Part shown: in pieces, positions 17,768 to 26,466 of the stretch
Numbering within the stretch: position 1 is the stretch's first letter
Layout: every line of letters starts with the position of its first letter
NCBI GenBank assembly: GCA_905182155.1
Contig: CAJJAX010000014.1
Coordinates: 1-37,501, forward strand
DNA length: 37,501 nucleotides
Origin: an uncultured Pseudomonadales bacterium
GTDB taxonomy: Bacteria; Pseudomonadota; Gammaproteobacteria; Pseudomonadales; Azotimanducaceae
Direction: 5' to 3'
Translations under genes and position numbers: made by a program
Notes under the pieces: generated by a model
Database searches by the model: none
Told to the model about the DNA's origin: nothing
The model's input: the letters and a program-made list of their open reading frames with translations, nothing else

Positions 17768-20452
17768 CTAGTGCGCGCCTTCCCAGTCTTTCGAAACCCC
17801 AACCTCAACCTCAAGCGGTATGCTCAGTTCTGCTGCACCGCACATTAAACGGATAACGGCCGCTTCGGTCTCATCCACCGCCGCTTCTGCGACTTCTAAA
17901 ACCAACTCATCGTGAACCTGCATAATTATCAGGGCCGACGAACCCGAGGTATTCAACCAGGCCTGCACCGCAATCATGGCGCGTTTAATGATATCCGCCG
18001 CCGTCCCCTGCATTGGGGCATTGATCGCGGTGCGCTCAGCGGCTTGACGCATTTGAAAATTAGACGACTTAATTTCAGGTAAGTACAAGCGTCGGCCAAA
18101 CCACGTTTCGACATAGCCTTGGTCTGCAGCTTGTGCGCGAATTGCTTGCATATAACGTTGAACGCCCGGATAACGCTGGAAATACAAATCCATGTACGTC
18201 TGAGCGTCAACCCGAGGAATGCCTAACTGCTTCGATAAGCCAAAAGCCGACATGCCATAAATCAGTCCGAAGTTAATGGCTTTAGCACTGCGCCGTTGAT
18301 CTTGGGTGACCGCATCAAGCCCAACACCGAACACTTCGGCGGCCGTCGCGCGATGAATGTCCAAACCTTGCTGAAAGGCCGCCGTCAGGCCCTCATCGCC
18401 AGACAAGTGGGCCATGATTCTGAGCTCAATCTGGGAATAGTCCGCCGCCAACAAACACCGTCCGGGCGGCGCAATAAACGCCTTTCTAACCCGCCTGCCC
18501 GCCGCAGTACGAATCGGAATATTTTGTAAGTTCGGGTCGGTACTGGACAGTCTGCCCGTTGCTGCAACCGCCTGCTGGTAGGACGTGTGCAACCGGCCAC
18601 TCTGGGGCCTGACAAGCTTCGGCAACTGATCCGTGTAGGTGGACTTTAACTTGCTCAACCCTCGGTGGGTAATGACCACTTTTGGCAAGGGATAATCCAG
18701 GGCTAATTCCTGCAAGACGCTCTCGTTGGTCGAGGGTTGACCCTTTGGCGTTTTCTTGAGTACCGGCAACTGCAACTTTTCAAACAAAATGGCTTGTAGT
18801 TGCTTGGGTGAACTCAAGTTAAATTCCTCACCCGCAAGATCGAAGGCGGTAACCGTTAAATCAGCCAGCTCGCGCGTAATTTCTTCAGACTGCTGGTCTA
18901 ACATCGTGCAATCAATCAAGACCCCATTGCGTTCAATTTGCGACAGCACGCGGATCAAGGGCACTTCAAGATTTTGGTATACCGGTAACAATCGGTTGTC
19001 CCCTGAAATTTTCGGCCAGAGGGCCTCGTGCAACTGGTAGGTAATGTCCGCATCTTCAGCGGCGTAATGTCCCGCCGCTTCAAGCTCGATCTGATTAAAG
19101 GTGCGCTGTTTGACCCCCTTGCCAGCAACCTCTTCAAACTTGACCGTCTTGCGGTTTAAATACTTCTGAGCCAAATCATCCATATTGTGACGGGTGGCCA
19201 CGCTGTTATACACATAAGACTCCAGCATGGTATCTGCGATCGGAGCGTTGATCGTTAAGCCATACCGAGCCAGGATACTCATATCAAATTTCAAGTTTTG
19301 ACCAATGACCAATTTCTTTGGATCGTTGAGAAACACCGATAGCTGGTCTAACACATTGGGTCGTTCTAACTGTTGTGGCGCGTCAGGATAGTCGTGCCCG
19401 AAAGGGATGTAGGCTGCGCGCCCCGGGCTCGTGCAAATTGACACGCCGACGATTTCAGCGTCCATGTAATTTAGCCCGGTGGTTTCGGTATCGAAGGCAA
19501 ATTGTTCAACCGCTGCAATGCGATCCAACCAAACATTGAGATGGTCCTGGGTTAACACCAGATCGTAATCTGCTGGGACCGCTTCCGGCACCGCTTCGGG
19601 CGGCGCGCCCAACGCCTCTCCCCAGCTGCGCAGCTCATAGGCTTCATAGGACGCACGCAGCGCCTCTAGATCGGGCGAACTCGGCAGAAGATCTCCGACG
19701 TCTGGCAGTTCTAGCGCCGTTCGGATCGTTGCAAGATCATAAGACAGCGGCAGATGGGTCAGTGCCTCGCGCAAATAGTCGCCCACCTTGCCGGTAATTT
19801 GGTCTGCATTGGCCATAACGCCGTCGAGACTGGTATAGGCTGCGAGCCATTTAACCGCGGTCTTCGGCCCGCATTTAGGCACACCTGGAATGTTATCAAC
19901 GGTATCCCCAACGAGGGCGAGGTAATCAATGATTTGATCTGGACGGACCCCAAATTTGGTCATGACCCCGGCCTCGTCCAGATACTGATCAGTCATCGTA
20001 TTCATCAAGGTCACGTTCGGGTTGACGAGCTGGGCCATATCCTTATCGCCCGTTGAGATCAGCACCTGCTGACCTTCGGCTGCCGCTCGCCAGGCGAGGG
20101 TACCAATCACGTCGTCGGCCTCAACGCCCGGCTCAACAACCAGTGGCAGCCCCATCTGCTCGATGATGCGGTGGATCGGCTCAATCTGAGACCGAAGCTC
20201 ATCCGGCATCGGCGGTCTATTGGCTTTATATTCAGGGTAAAGGTCGTTGCGAAAGGTTTTCCCTTTCGCATCAAAGACCACCACGATATTCGACTCTTGA
20301 AAATCCGATTGCAGCCGCCGAATCATGCTCAGCACGCCTTTGATTGCCCCGGTTGGCTGTCCCGATGACGTCATCAATGGCGGGAGCGCGTGAAAGGCCC
20401 GAAATAGATAAGATGAACCGTCTACTAGGATTACGTTAAACTTATTCGACAT
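17768..20452 (-). CDS. polA: DNA polymerase I
   Basis: 894-residue repair and Okazaki-fragment polymerase with all three domains. The 5'-3' exonuclease is at about 1-290 (VDGSSYLFRAFHA, GVEADDVIGTLA, STGDKDMAQLV); the 3'-5' proofreading domain follows with its DxE intact in AFDTETTGLN near 320; the polymerase domain has motif A DYSQIELRIMAH near 670, the O-helix RRSAKAINFGLIYGMS and motif C MQVHDELV near 845. AAGGGG precedes the ATG. It is divergent from the DUF2782 gene with a 36-base gap and convergent with engB. Its last 90 or so bases are duplicated in the downstream region. Confidence 0.97.
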   Translation of the reverse strand: MSNKFNVILVDGSSYLFRAFHALPPLMTSSGQPTGAIKGVLSMIRRLQSDFQESNIVVVFDAKGKTFRNDLYPEYKANRPPMPDELRSQIEPIHRIIEQMGLPLVVEPGVEADDVIGTLAWRAAAEGQQVLISTGDKDMAQLVNPNVTLMNTMTDQYLDEAGVMTKFGVRPDQIIDYLALVGDTVDNIPGVPKCGPKTAVKWLAAYTSLDGVMANADQITGKVGDYLREALTHLPLSYDLATIRTALELPDVGDLLPSSPDLEALRASYEAYELRSWGEALGAPPEAVPEAVPADYDLVLTQDHLNVWLDRIAAVEQFAFDTETTGLNYMDAEIVGVSICTSPGRAAYIPFGHDYPDAPQQLERPNVLDQLSVFLNDPKKLVIGQNLKFDMSILARYGLTINAPIADTMLESYVYNSVATRHNMDDLAQKYLNRKTVKFEEVAGKGVKQRTFNQIELEAAGHYAAEDADITYQLHEALWPKISGDNRLLPVYQNLEVPLIRVLSQIERNGVLIDCTMLDQQSEEITRELADLTVTAFDLAGEEFNLSSPKQLQAILFEKLQLPVLKKTPKGQPSTNESVLQELALDYPLPKVVITHRGLSKLKSTYTDQLPKLVRPQSGRLHTSYQQAVAATGRLSSTDPNLQNIPIRTAAGRRVRKAFIAPPGRCLLAADYSQIELRIMAHLSGDEGLTAAFQQGLDIHRATAAEVFGVGLDAVTQDQRRSAKAINFGLIYGMSAFGLSKQLGIPRVDAQTYMDLYFQRYPGVQRYMQAIRAQAADQGYVETWFGRRLYLPEIKSSNFQMRQAAERTAINAPMQGTAADIIKRAMIAVQAWLNTSGSSALIIMQVHDELVLEVAEAAVDETEAAVIRLMCGAAELSIPLEVEVGVSKDWEGAH

Positions 20453-20488
20453 GACTCAATCACCCCTTAAATCTGTGACAACCATACT

Positions 20489-20782
20489 TTGAATATTCGC
20501 TCATTATCAATCCTCATCCTGCTGCTTGCTGTCGCCAGTACAACACGCGCCGCAATCTCTGAGGCTGACCTACGCGCCGTCGATGAGACCATCACACTGG
20601 TCGAAAATGGCGAGGATCAGCGCATTTTTGAATTCCGGCAGAACGGCATCTTAATGATGATCAAAGTCATTCCCCAACGGGGTCGACCCTATTATCTTGT
20701 CCCGGCGTCAGGACAAGCGCACTTCACCGATTTGACCGATCAAAAGCATCTCTACCCGCAATGGACTTTAATTGAGTGGTGA
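20489..20782 (+). CDS. DUF2782 small exported protein
   Basis: 97 residues with an N-terminal hydrophobic signal (SLSILILLLAVASTTRA) and a small C-terminal domain (EFRQNGILMMIKVIPQRGRPYYLVP) typical of DUF2782. The family is commonly encoded between polA and thrB in pseudomonads, as here. The function is unknown; the protein is probably periplasmic or membrane-anchored. The start is TTG at 20489, the only reasonable one before the signal, with no strong ribosome site. thrB follows after three bases, so the pair is cotranscribed. Confidence 0.82.
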   Translation: MNIRSLSILILLLAVASTTRAAISEADLRAVDETITLVENGEDQRIFEFRQNGILMMIKVIPQRGRPYYLVPASGQAHFTDLTDQKHLYPQWTLIEW

Positions 20783-20785
20783 CCC

Positions 20786-21730
20786 ATGGGCGTCTATACC
20801 TCGATAACCGCTGAAGAAATCAAGACTCACCTTGAGGGTTACGACCTTGGCGAGCTAGATTACTTTGAAGCCATCACGGAGGGTATCGAAAACAGTAATT
20901 ATTTGATTTCAACCCGTCGGCTGGACCATGAGTTTCTGTCAATCCTGACCCTAGTCGAGGGCAACAATGCCGCTAAGGTTTCAGAAGTGTCCGCCGTCAT
21001 GAAGCATCTGGCCCATTATGGGCTCCCGATCCCGAACCCCAGACAATCTCGCGTCACTGACCGACACCCTGACCTTCAGGGTAAGCCGACCTTATTGATG
21101 GTCAAGCTGCCCGGTGCGCATCTCAACACCGTCAGTCCTGAGCATTGTCGGCAACTGGGCGCAATGCTTGGCCGCTTTCATACCATTGCGACCGCCTATC
21201 CTTTTGAAATCAAAAATGCGTTCGATAGTGCTTGGATGGAACAGGCCTTGAGCACAGTGAAAACGCACTTATCCGAGTCAGAAACCTCCCGCTTGTATGC
21301 CACCATTGATCGCTATCAAGAACTTGAGAGCAGCAACCTGCCCCAAGGGCTCATTCACGGCGATCTGTTTAAGGACAATATTTTGTTCAAAGACAACGCA
21401 TTGGTCGGCGTCTTGGATTTTTTCCACATCGGGCAAGATCTCTGGCTCATGGATCTTGCCATCGCGCTCAACGATTGGTGTATGGATGAGCAAGCCCAGT
21501 CAATGCCAGCCCACACCGCCGCAATGCTCGAAGGCTACCATGAGCACCGTCCACTTGAGTCTGAGGAGCGCCGCGCACTCAATGCCGTTCGGCAAATCGC
21601 TGCCGCCCGGTTCGCGCTGACCCGATTTGGAACGCATGCGGATGGCCACTTTCGAAAAGATCCCTTTGAGCAACTGATGCGCCTTGAGCACTTACGGCAA
21701 GAGAGTGCGGTCGCTACAGACCTATTATAA
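20786..21730 (+). CDS. thrB: Homoserine kinase, type II (APH fold)
   Basis: Phosphorylates homoserine to O-phosphohomoserine, the substrate of the ThrC encoded at 7393-8764. It is the aminoglycoside-phosphotransferase-like type found in pseudomonads, not the GHMP-type ThrB of Escherichia coli. The N-terminus MGVYTSITAEEIKTHL and GIENSNYLI fit the family; the catalytic loop is LIHGDLFKDNILF near residue 190 and the metal-binding segment is GVLDFFHIGQDLWLMDLAIA. The stretch LTLVEGNNAAKVSEV is less typical than the usual LTLFE segment. The 3' end overlaps the convergent SCO gene by 17 bases. Confidence 0.93.
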   Translation: MGVYTSITAEEIKTHLEGYDLGELDYFEAITEGIENSNYLISTRRLDHEFLSILTLVEGNNAAKVSEVSAVMKHLAHYGLPIPNPRQSRVTDRHPDLQGKPTLLMVKLPGAHLNTVSPEHCRQLGAMLGRFHTIATAYPFEIKNAFDSAWMEQALSTVKTHLSESETSRLYATIDRYQELESSNLPQGLIHGDLFKDNILFKDNALVGVLDFFHIGQDLWLMDLAIALNDWCMDEQAQSMPAHTAAMLEGYHEHRPLESEERRALNAVRQIAAARFALTRFGTHADGHFRKDPFEQLMRLEHLRQESAVATDLL

Positions 21731-22343
21731 TTTGCTGTAACTGCGCAGGTTGATGCGGTGCTTTAATGAACCCGGCATACCGACCCGCTTGATCCAAAAC
21801 GACAATCGAGCCGGTATGGTCAACGGTATAACCGCCCGGCTCAGCCCCAGGAACCTTTCCAAATGCCACATTCAGTTGAATTGCCAATTGCGTGATTTGC
21901 TCATGCGCGCCCGTGATGCCGCTAAAGTCCGAATTAAAACTAGCAAGATATCGCGCGAGCTGTGCGGGCGTATCCTGCTCTGGATCAACGGTCACTAAAT
22001 GGATTTGGGGTGGCGCTTCAAGGTTCAGCACGGCCTGGTTTAACACGGCGAGGGTCGTCGGGCAGATATCCGGGCACGCCGTAAAACCAAAATACAAAAG
22101 ATCCCATTGGCCTTGAAAATGCAGCGGCAAGACCCTTGCGCCTTGCTCGGTTACCAGCTCGGGTATCGTGATATTGCGAGGCTGCTCAAACCGGATATAG
22201 CCAAGTTTTGCCGCTTGCTCGGCACTCAAAGCAACATCCCGCGTGACATAATTTAAAAAGATCAGGCTCAGCATCACAACAATGATCCCAACCAAAATAC
22301 CAAGGGTCTTTCGAATGCCTGCTTTTTGACCGTCGTTATGCAT
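21714..22343 (-). CDS. SCO1/SenC copper chaperone for cytochrome oxidase
   Basis: 209 residues with an N-terminal membrane anchor (ILVGIIVVMLSLIFLNYV) and a thioredoxin-like periplasmic domain. The copper ligands are Cys90 and Cys94 in ACPDICPTT and His176 in DHTGSI. SCO proteins deliver copper to, or reduce, the CuA site of subunit II, encoded at the far end of the same cluster. The start overlaps the ctaB stop by eight bases, so it is the last gene of the assembly operon. Confidence 0.95.
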   Translation of the reverse strand: MHNDGQKAGIRKTLGILVGIIVVMLSLIFLNYVTRDVALSAEQAAKLGYIRFEQPRNITIPELVTEQGARVLPLHFQGQWDLLYFGFTACPDICPTTLAVLNQAVLNLEAPPQIHLVTVDPEQDTPAQLARYLASFNSDFSGITGAHEQITQLAIQLNVAFGKVPGAEPGGYTVDHTGSIVVLDQAGRYAGFIKAPHQPAQLQQIIIGL

Positions 22344-23238
22344 AGGGGGTTGGCATCAAATAGTGATCTAGCAATAACGCCGAAAATAACACCGCAAGAT
22401 AAACAATCGAGTACTTAAAGGTCTCCATTGGCGCATTGGGATTGCGATCGAACATCATCACCAATGCCCAGTACAAAAACCCGGCTCCTAGGGCGAGGGC
22501 TACAACCAAATACAGCAAATTACTCATGCCAATGACAAAGGGCAGAACAGACACCACCAACAAAATAATGGTGTAGAGCAGGATGTGTAATTTGGTATAC
22601 GCAACACCATGGGTAATCGGCAACATGGGAATATCGACTTTTTCATAATCGCTCAACCGATCGATCGCCAACGCCCAAAAATGCGGTGGCGTCCAGGCAA
22701 AAATAATCAACACCAGTAACAGGGCATTGTGGTGAACCTCACCTGTAACAGCGGTCCATCCCAAGAGCGGTGGTGCTGCGCCAGCTAAACCTCCGATGAC
22801 AATATTTTGGGGCGTTGCACGCTTCAAAAACATGGTGTAAACAAACGCGTAGCCTACTAGTGACGCTAAGGTTAGCCAAGCAGTAAGTACATTAGTGAAA
22901 ACCAACAAAATCGCCATTCCAAGCATACCGGTAATAAGCGCAAATATAACCGCATTCTCGGTTTTGAGGCGTCCCTGAGCAAGCGGACGATTCAAGGTAC
23001 GCGCCATCTTGTCATCCACGTGCCGGTCTACAATATGGTTAACCGCCGCCGCCGAGCCTGCGACCAACGCAACGCCGACCAGGCAATACACAATTAAATC
23101 AAGCGGTAGCGCTTCATTGGTGGCTAAAAACATCCCCACCAAGGTACACAACAGCATTAACAATACAACGCGCGGTTTGCACATCTCATAGTAGTCGTGC
23201 CATCCAGAGAAGGCTTTGGCTTGAAGAACATCGCTCAT
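22336..23238 (-). CDS. ctaB: Protohaem IX farnesyltransferase (haem O synthase)
   Basis: UbiA-family integral membrane prenyltransferase that converts haem B to haem O for the oxidase. The first Asp-rich motif is NHIVDRHVDDKMARTLNRPLA and the second is near DRLSDYEKVDIPMLP; about seven to nine hydrophobic segments are visible. 300 residues is the normal length. In pseudomonads a haem A synthase gene (ctaA/COX15) precedes it; here only 72 bases separate it from the SCO-like gene and no ctaA is present. Confidence 0.95.
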   Translation of the reverse strand: MSDVLQAKAFSGWHDYYEMCKPRVVLLMLLCTLVGMFLATNEALPLDLIVYCLVGVALVAGSAAAVNHIVDRHVDDKMARTLNRPLAQGRLKTENAVIFALITGMLGMAILLVFTNVLTAWLTLASLVGYAFVYTMFLKRATPQNIVIGGLAGAAPPLLGWTAVTGEVHHNALLLVLIIFAWTPPHFWALAIDRLSDYEKVDIPMLPITHGVAYTKLHILLYTIILLVVSVLPFVIGMSNLLYLVVALALGAGFLYWALVMMFDRNPNAPMETFKYSIVYLAVLFSALLLDHYLMPTPYA

Positions 23239-23310
23239 AAAAAGGGTATCGGGCGTTTGGACTTGTGGATTGTAACGGATGCGGTCTCTGAATTCATTGA
23301 CAAGACGCCC

Positions 23311-23889
23311 TTAGCCTATATTCGAAACTTTCATTAAGTGCTTTAAATCAAGCAACAAGGGCTTATCCACTTTCGAGGCAGGGTAAGCCAGAATGAGCTG
23401 ACCCACCGGATCAACCAAGAAAACGTGATAGCCCTCTGGCGCCTGGCTCATCGAGGACACCGCCGTGAGCTGCGCCAGTAACTTGGCATCTATGATCAGT
23501 TGCAAATCTGGATAATCCGCTTTCATCACCTCGCCTTCCGCTGGCGAAAATGGCGTTGCGCGAACCAGGCCACGACCAAGACGGTCGGCATTTTTACCCA
23601 AGGCAATATTGATCTGGCGGGTTTGGTGTAACACCTCCTGCAGCGTTTCTGCACAGGTTTGCGAACACGCCGCAGCCATCGGCATCAGGAGCTGCCAACG
23701 CCCTTCCGTTGCCATCAAATCAGAAACATCAATGCTCGGTTGAACCAGCTCACCTCGGTTGGTGGTCGTTTTTGGGATCAGGTCCGGTGCGAAGAAAAAC
23801 AAACCATAGGCAATCAACATCGGAACGAACGCAGTGGCTGCGATCAACAAGAGTTTTCGACGACTGCGCGCAAGTTCCATATCCGTCAT
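23311..23889 (-). CDS. Membrane-anchored protein of the cox cluster with a SCO-like CxxxC
   Basis: 192 residues: a membrane anchor (LLLIAATAFVPMLIAYGLFFFA) followed by a periplasmic domain with AAACSQTCAETL, whose CxxxC recalls SCO copper proteins, though the His ligand is not obvious. The same position after SURF1 is occupied in pseudomonads by an uncharacterised protein. It probably helps oxidase assembly; this is inference from context. I take the start MTDMELARSRRK at 23889, which overlaps the SURF1 stop as ATGA; a longer frame to 24018 would overlap SURF1 and lacks family character. Confidence 0.75.
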   Translation of the reverse strand: MTDMELARSRRKLLLIAATAFVPMLIAYGLFFFAPDLIPKTTTNRGELVQPSIDVSDLMATEGRWQLLMPMAAACSQTCAETLQEVLHQTRQINIALGKNADRLGRGLVRATPFSPAEGEVMKADYPDLQLIIDAKLLAQLTAVSSMSQAPEGYHVFLVDPVGQLILAYPASKVDKPLLLDLKHLMKVSNIG

Positions 23890-24602
23890 GACGACGCTCC
23901 TTGTTTTTGACGACTGAACGTAAAATATACAAACATCCCAACCAGGGCTAAGGCCATGGCAAACCACTGCACCGCGTAACCCTGATGTTTGGCTGGTAGC
24001 ATCACGGTCGTTACCCAATTTCTGGGCAGACCATTAGGATCCGCCGCGTCCAAACGAACCACGAAAGGCTGCACCTGACGCGCAAGTAGACCCGACAGGA
24101 TGCCCGGGTCCTGAGTTGGCACGACTCGAGGCCAACCGCTATAGGCCAATTCTTGATCCCGGTTCATCCAATCCGAGCGGTAAATTCGTCCAGAGGTCGT
24201 GAATCGATTCCGCAGCGGTGGAACGCGGGGCAATACGGCGCGCGATGCGCCGGCCGCGACAAAGCCGCGGTTAATCAACACGGTGCCGCCTTGGGACAAC
24301 CGCATCGGATGGACAACCTCGAAGCCAACTCGGCCATCCAGCACAACATTGTCCAGTAAAAAAACCTGCTCAACATCAATCTCACCCTTGAGTCGGACTC
24401 GGCGCCCATTTGAACGCTGCGAATCCGGCAACCCATCAAGCTGCACGGTGGGGAGATTCATAAACTTTGCGTGTTGTTCGATCTGCTCCGCTTTCTCAAC
24501 CGCCCGCTCCAGCTGCCAAAACCCCAAGGTTATGAACAGCGCTGTAAAGACGACGGTAAACAACAGGAGTCGAAGATTAATTTGTGCTCTAATCGCCATC
24601 AA
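23886..24602 (-). CDS. SURF1 family cytochrome oxidase assembly protein
   Basis: 238 residues with the family layout: an N-terminal transmembrane helix (LLLFTVVFTALFITLGFWQLER), a periplasmic domain with LDNVVLDGRVGFEVVHPM and VLINRGFV, and a C-terminal helix (WFAMALALVGMFVYFTF). GFWQLERA and NRGFV are SURF1 signatures. SURF1 helps insert haem A into subunit I. The gene is divergent from the small DUF2909 gene and overlaps the following gene by four bases. Confidence 0.93.
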   Translation of the reverse strand: MMAIRAQINLRLLLFTVVFTALFITLGFWQLERAVEKAEQIEQHAKFMNLPTVQLDGLPDSQRSNGRRVRLKGEIDVEQVFLLDNVVLDGRVGFEVVHPMRLSQGGTVLINRGFVAAGASRAVLPRVPPLRNRFTTSGRIYRSDWMNRDQELAYSGWPRVVPTQDPGILSGLLARQVQPFVVRLDAADPNGLPRNWVTTVMLPAKHQGYAVQWFAMALALVGMFVYFTFSRQKQGASS

Positions 24603-24655
24603 GTCGACCTCTTTCGCCCGAGAGACGTATCACCGTATTGCCTAGGGATTGCAAC

Positions 24656-24883
24656 ATGCTGCTCAAAACAATCATCGTTTTATTACTGATCGCAAATATT
24701 ATTGCTTTAGGTACCGCGTTTTACGCAATGATGCACGATATGGGTGATGAGAAGGGGACTCGAACCGCTAAATTCTTAACAATTCGGGTGTCACTCGCAG
24801 CGCTTTTGCTCGTTGTTGTGGTCTACGGGATCCTGACCGGGCAGCTGGGCATCGCTGCGCCTTGGCATCCGCCTTTATCCTAA
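24656..24883 (+). CDS. DUF2909 small twin-transmembrane protein
   Basis: 75 residues, essentially two transmembrane helices (TIIVLLLIANIIALGTAFYA and LAALLLVVVVYGILTGQLG) joined by a short charged loop. DUF2909 proteins are regularly encoded between coxC and SURF1; the role is unknown but linkage suggests oxidase assembly. The ATG at 24656 follows AGGG; six more codons upstream are possible but not family-like. It is the only plus-strand gene inside the cox cluster and is convergent with coxC. Confidence 0.82.
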   Translation: MLLKTIIVLLLIANIIALGTAFYAMMHDMGDEKGTRTAKFLTIRVSLAALLLVVVVYGILTGQLGIAAPWHPPLS

Positions 24884-24909
24884 CGATCGTCCCTTTAACT
24901 GCCTACGCC

Positions 24910-24932
24910 AGGCCCTATGCGCGACAGGGCCT
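24910..24932. terminator. Possible hairpin between DUF2909 and coxC
   Basis: AGGCCCT and AGGGCCT form a perfect 7-base stem with a 9-base loop in the 72-base convergent gap. No T-run follows on either strand, so termination would be inefficient or the hairpin serves RNA stability. Confidence 0.35.
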
Positions 24933-24955
24933 TCACCGTCGTGCGACCTAACCCG

Positions 24956-25870
24956 TTAGGTGCCCAGTATATAAACCAGAACAAACAATAGCAGCCAAAC
25001 GACGTCGACAAAGTGCCAATACCAAGCGGCTGCTTCAAAACCAAAATGATGCTCTGGTGTAAAGTGTCCTTTAAGACCTCTAAACAGCATAACCATGAGC
25101 ATGATGGTACCGATGGTGACATGAGCACCGTGAAAACCGGTCAACATAAAGAAGGTCGATCCAAAGATGCCTGAGCTTAACGTCAGTCCATAGTGACTAT
25201 AAGCTTCGTAGTACTCAATCCCCTGACAGACCAAGAACGCCACACCGAGCGCGACCGTCACAATCAACCAGCCGATAATTTTTTTCCGCTCGCCATGATT
25301 GATAGCATGATGCGCGAAGGTCACCGTGAAGCTGGATGTCACGAGTAGCAGCGTGTTGACGAGCGGCAATCCCCAAGCACCAATTACGCCCGCTGGCGCT
25401 GGAAACTGCTCTGGATTTGGGTTATTCAGCAGTGGCCATTGCGGCACGTAGTCAGGCCAAAGCATAATGCTAGGACCCCGTCCCCCCACAATATCATCCG
25501 TTTCGCCAATCCAGCCCACGACCCAAAAGCGGACATAAAACAGAGCGCCAAAGAAGGCTGCAAAGAACATCACTTCAGAAAAGATGAACCAACTCATCCC
25601 CCAGACAAAGGATCTGTTCAATTGCTGGCTGTACATTTTGGCGTTATTTTCTTCAATGACCTTAGAGAACCAGAAGAACAGCGTGGTTGCCATAATCACA
25701 CCACCCATCGCAAGGACGGTGGTACCAAAGTTACCGTCCGATCCAGACTGAATCTCATTCAGGAGGCTACCGCCCCCATAGACCGTCAGGAACAAACCCA
25801 AGGAAGCAAAAATGGGAAGGGGGCTATTATGGGGCACATAATAGCTTTCATAGGTCGAGTCAGCGGACAT
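24956..25870 (-). CDS. coxC: Cytochrome c oxidase subunit III
   Basis: 304-residue integral membrane subunit with seven hydrophobic segments. Family features include WFIFSEVMFFAAFFGALFY with the conserved Glu, FTVTFAHHAI, FHGAHVTIGTIML and the C-terminal AAWYWHFVDVVWLLLFVLVY. It stabilises subunit I and lines a proton-uptake route. It follows ctaG after 24 bases in the coxB-coxA-ctaG-coxC order typical of proteobacterial aa3/caa3 oxidases. Confidence 0.97.
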   Translation of the reverse strand: MSADSTYESYYVPHNSPLPIFASLGLFLTVYGGGSLLNEIQSGSDGNFGTTVLAMGGVIMATTLFFWFSKVIEENNAKMYSQQLNRSFVWGMSWFIFSEVMFFAAFFGALFYVRFWVVGWIGETDDIVGGRGPSIMLWPDYVPQWPLLNNPNPEQFPAPAGVIGAWGLPLVNTLLLVTSSFTVTFAHHAINHGERKKIIGWLIVTVALGVAFLVCQGIEYYEAYSHYGLTLSSGIFGSTFFMLTGFHGAHVTIGTIMLMVMLFRGLKGHFTPEHHFGFEAAAWYWHFVDVVWLLLFVLVYILGT

Positions 25871-25894
25871 CTAGATTCTCCATTAAATCACTGA

Positions 25895-26452
25895 TTATTC
25901 AGCAGCAGCTGATGCCGTCATATCCGTTATATCAAACAACGTATACGACAAGGTCAGCGTCTGTACAGATTCTGGCAAGTACGGATCAATGATAAACCGC
26001 AGCGGCATATCAATGGATTCACCCGTGGCAAGAACCTGCTGTTCAAAACAAAAGCACTCTGTCTTGTGAAAAAACTCCGCCGCTGATGATGGCACCAGCG
26101 ATGGAATCGCTTGGGCTATCATTGGTCGCCCAGTCGTATTTTTCGCATAGAAAGTGGTTTGGTTCATCTCGCCAGGTCGGACTTTCATCGTCCGCACTTC
26201 TGGCCTAAACGACCACGGCATACTGGCATTATTATTGGTTAAAAACTGCACCGTGACCCAACGGTCGGCGTCGACCGCAATACCGTCTTCCGGCACGACA
26301 TAAGCGCTCGCTGTCTTACCATTGGCACCCGTCACTTGACAATAAACGTCATACAACGGTACCAACGCAAAGCCAAACACAAACATACCCAGAACCACGC
26401 CAACTAATTTTAGCGTGGTTCGCGCTTGTGGATTCTGTTTCGTTATTGACAT
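25895..26452 (-). CDS. ctaG: CtaG/COX11 copper chaperone for the CuB centre
   Basis: 185 residues: one N-terminal membrane helix (LVGVVLGMFVFGFALVPLYDVYC) and a periplasmic immunoglobulin-like domain with the copper-binding CFCFEQQVL. YCQVTGANGKT is a further family signature. COX11 delivers copper to CuB of subunit I, encoded directly upstream (14-base gap). The length is typical. Confidence 0.95.
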   Translation of the reverse strand: MSITKQNPQARTTLKLVGVVLGMFVFGFALVPLYDVYCQVTGANGKTASAYVVPEDGIAVDADRWVTVQFLTNNNASMPWSFRPEVRTMKVRPGEMNQTTFYAKNTTGRPMIAQAIPSLVPSSAAEFFHKTECFCFEQQVLATGESIDMPLRFIIDPYLPESVQTLTLSYTLFDITDMTASAAAE

Positions 26453-26466
26453 CCGCGCTTACTCAA

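Larger units (their letters stand above)
17449..17877. repeat. Tandem duplication, unit 2 (decayed engB tail, sRNA block, real polA tail)
   Basis: Unit 2 begins with a decayed engB tail (TTAGACGGTT at 17451), contains the conserved block 17512-17582, and ends inside the real polA 3' end. Intervening stretches such as AATTTTAG..AAAATACTT are recognisable in both units but diverged. The right boundary is approximate. Confidence 0.8.

Noticed and set aside
23890-24018. Longer start of the SCO-like membrane protein
   Set aside because: Would overlap SURF1 by over 130 bases; the ATGA overlap at 23889 is the natural start.
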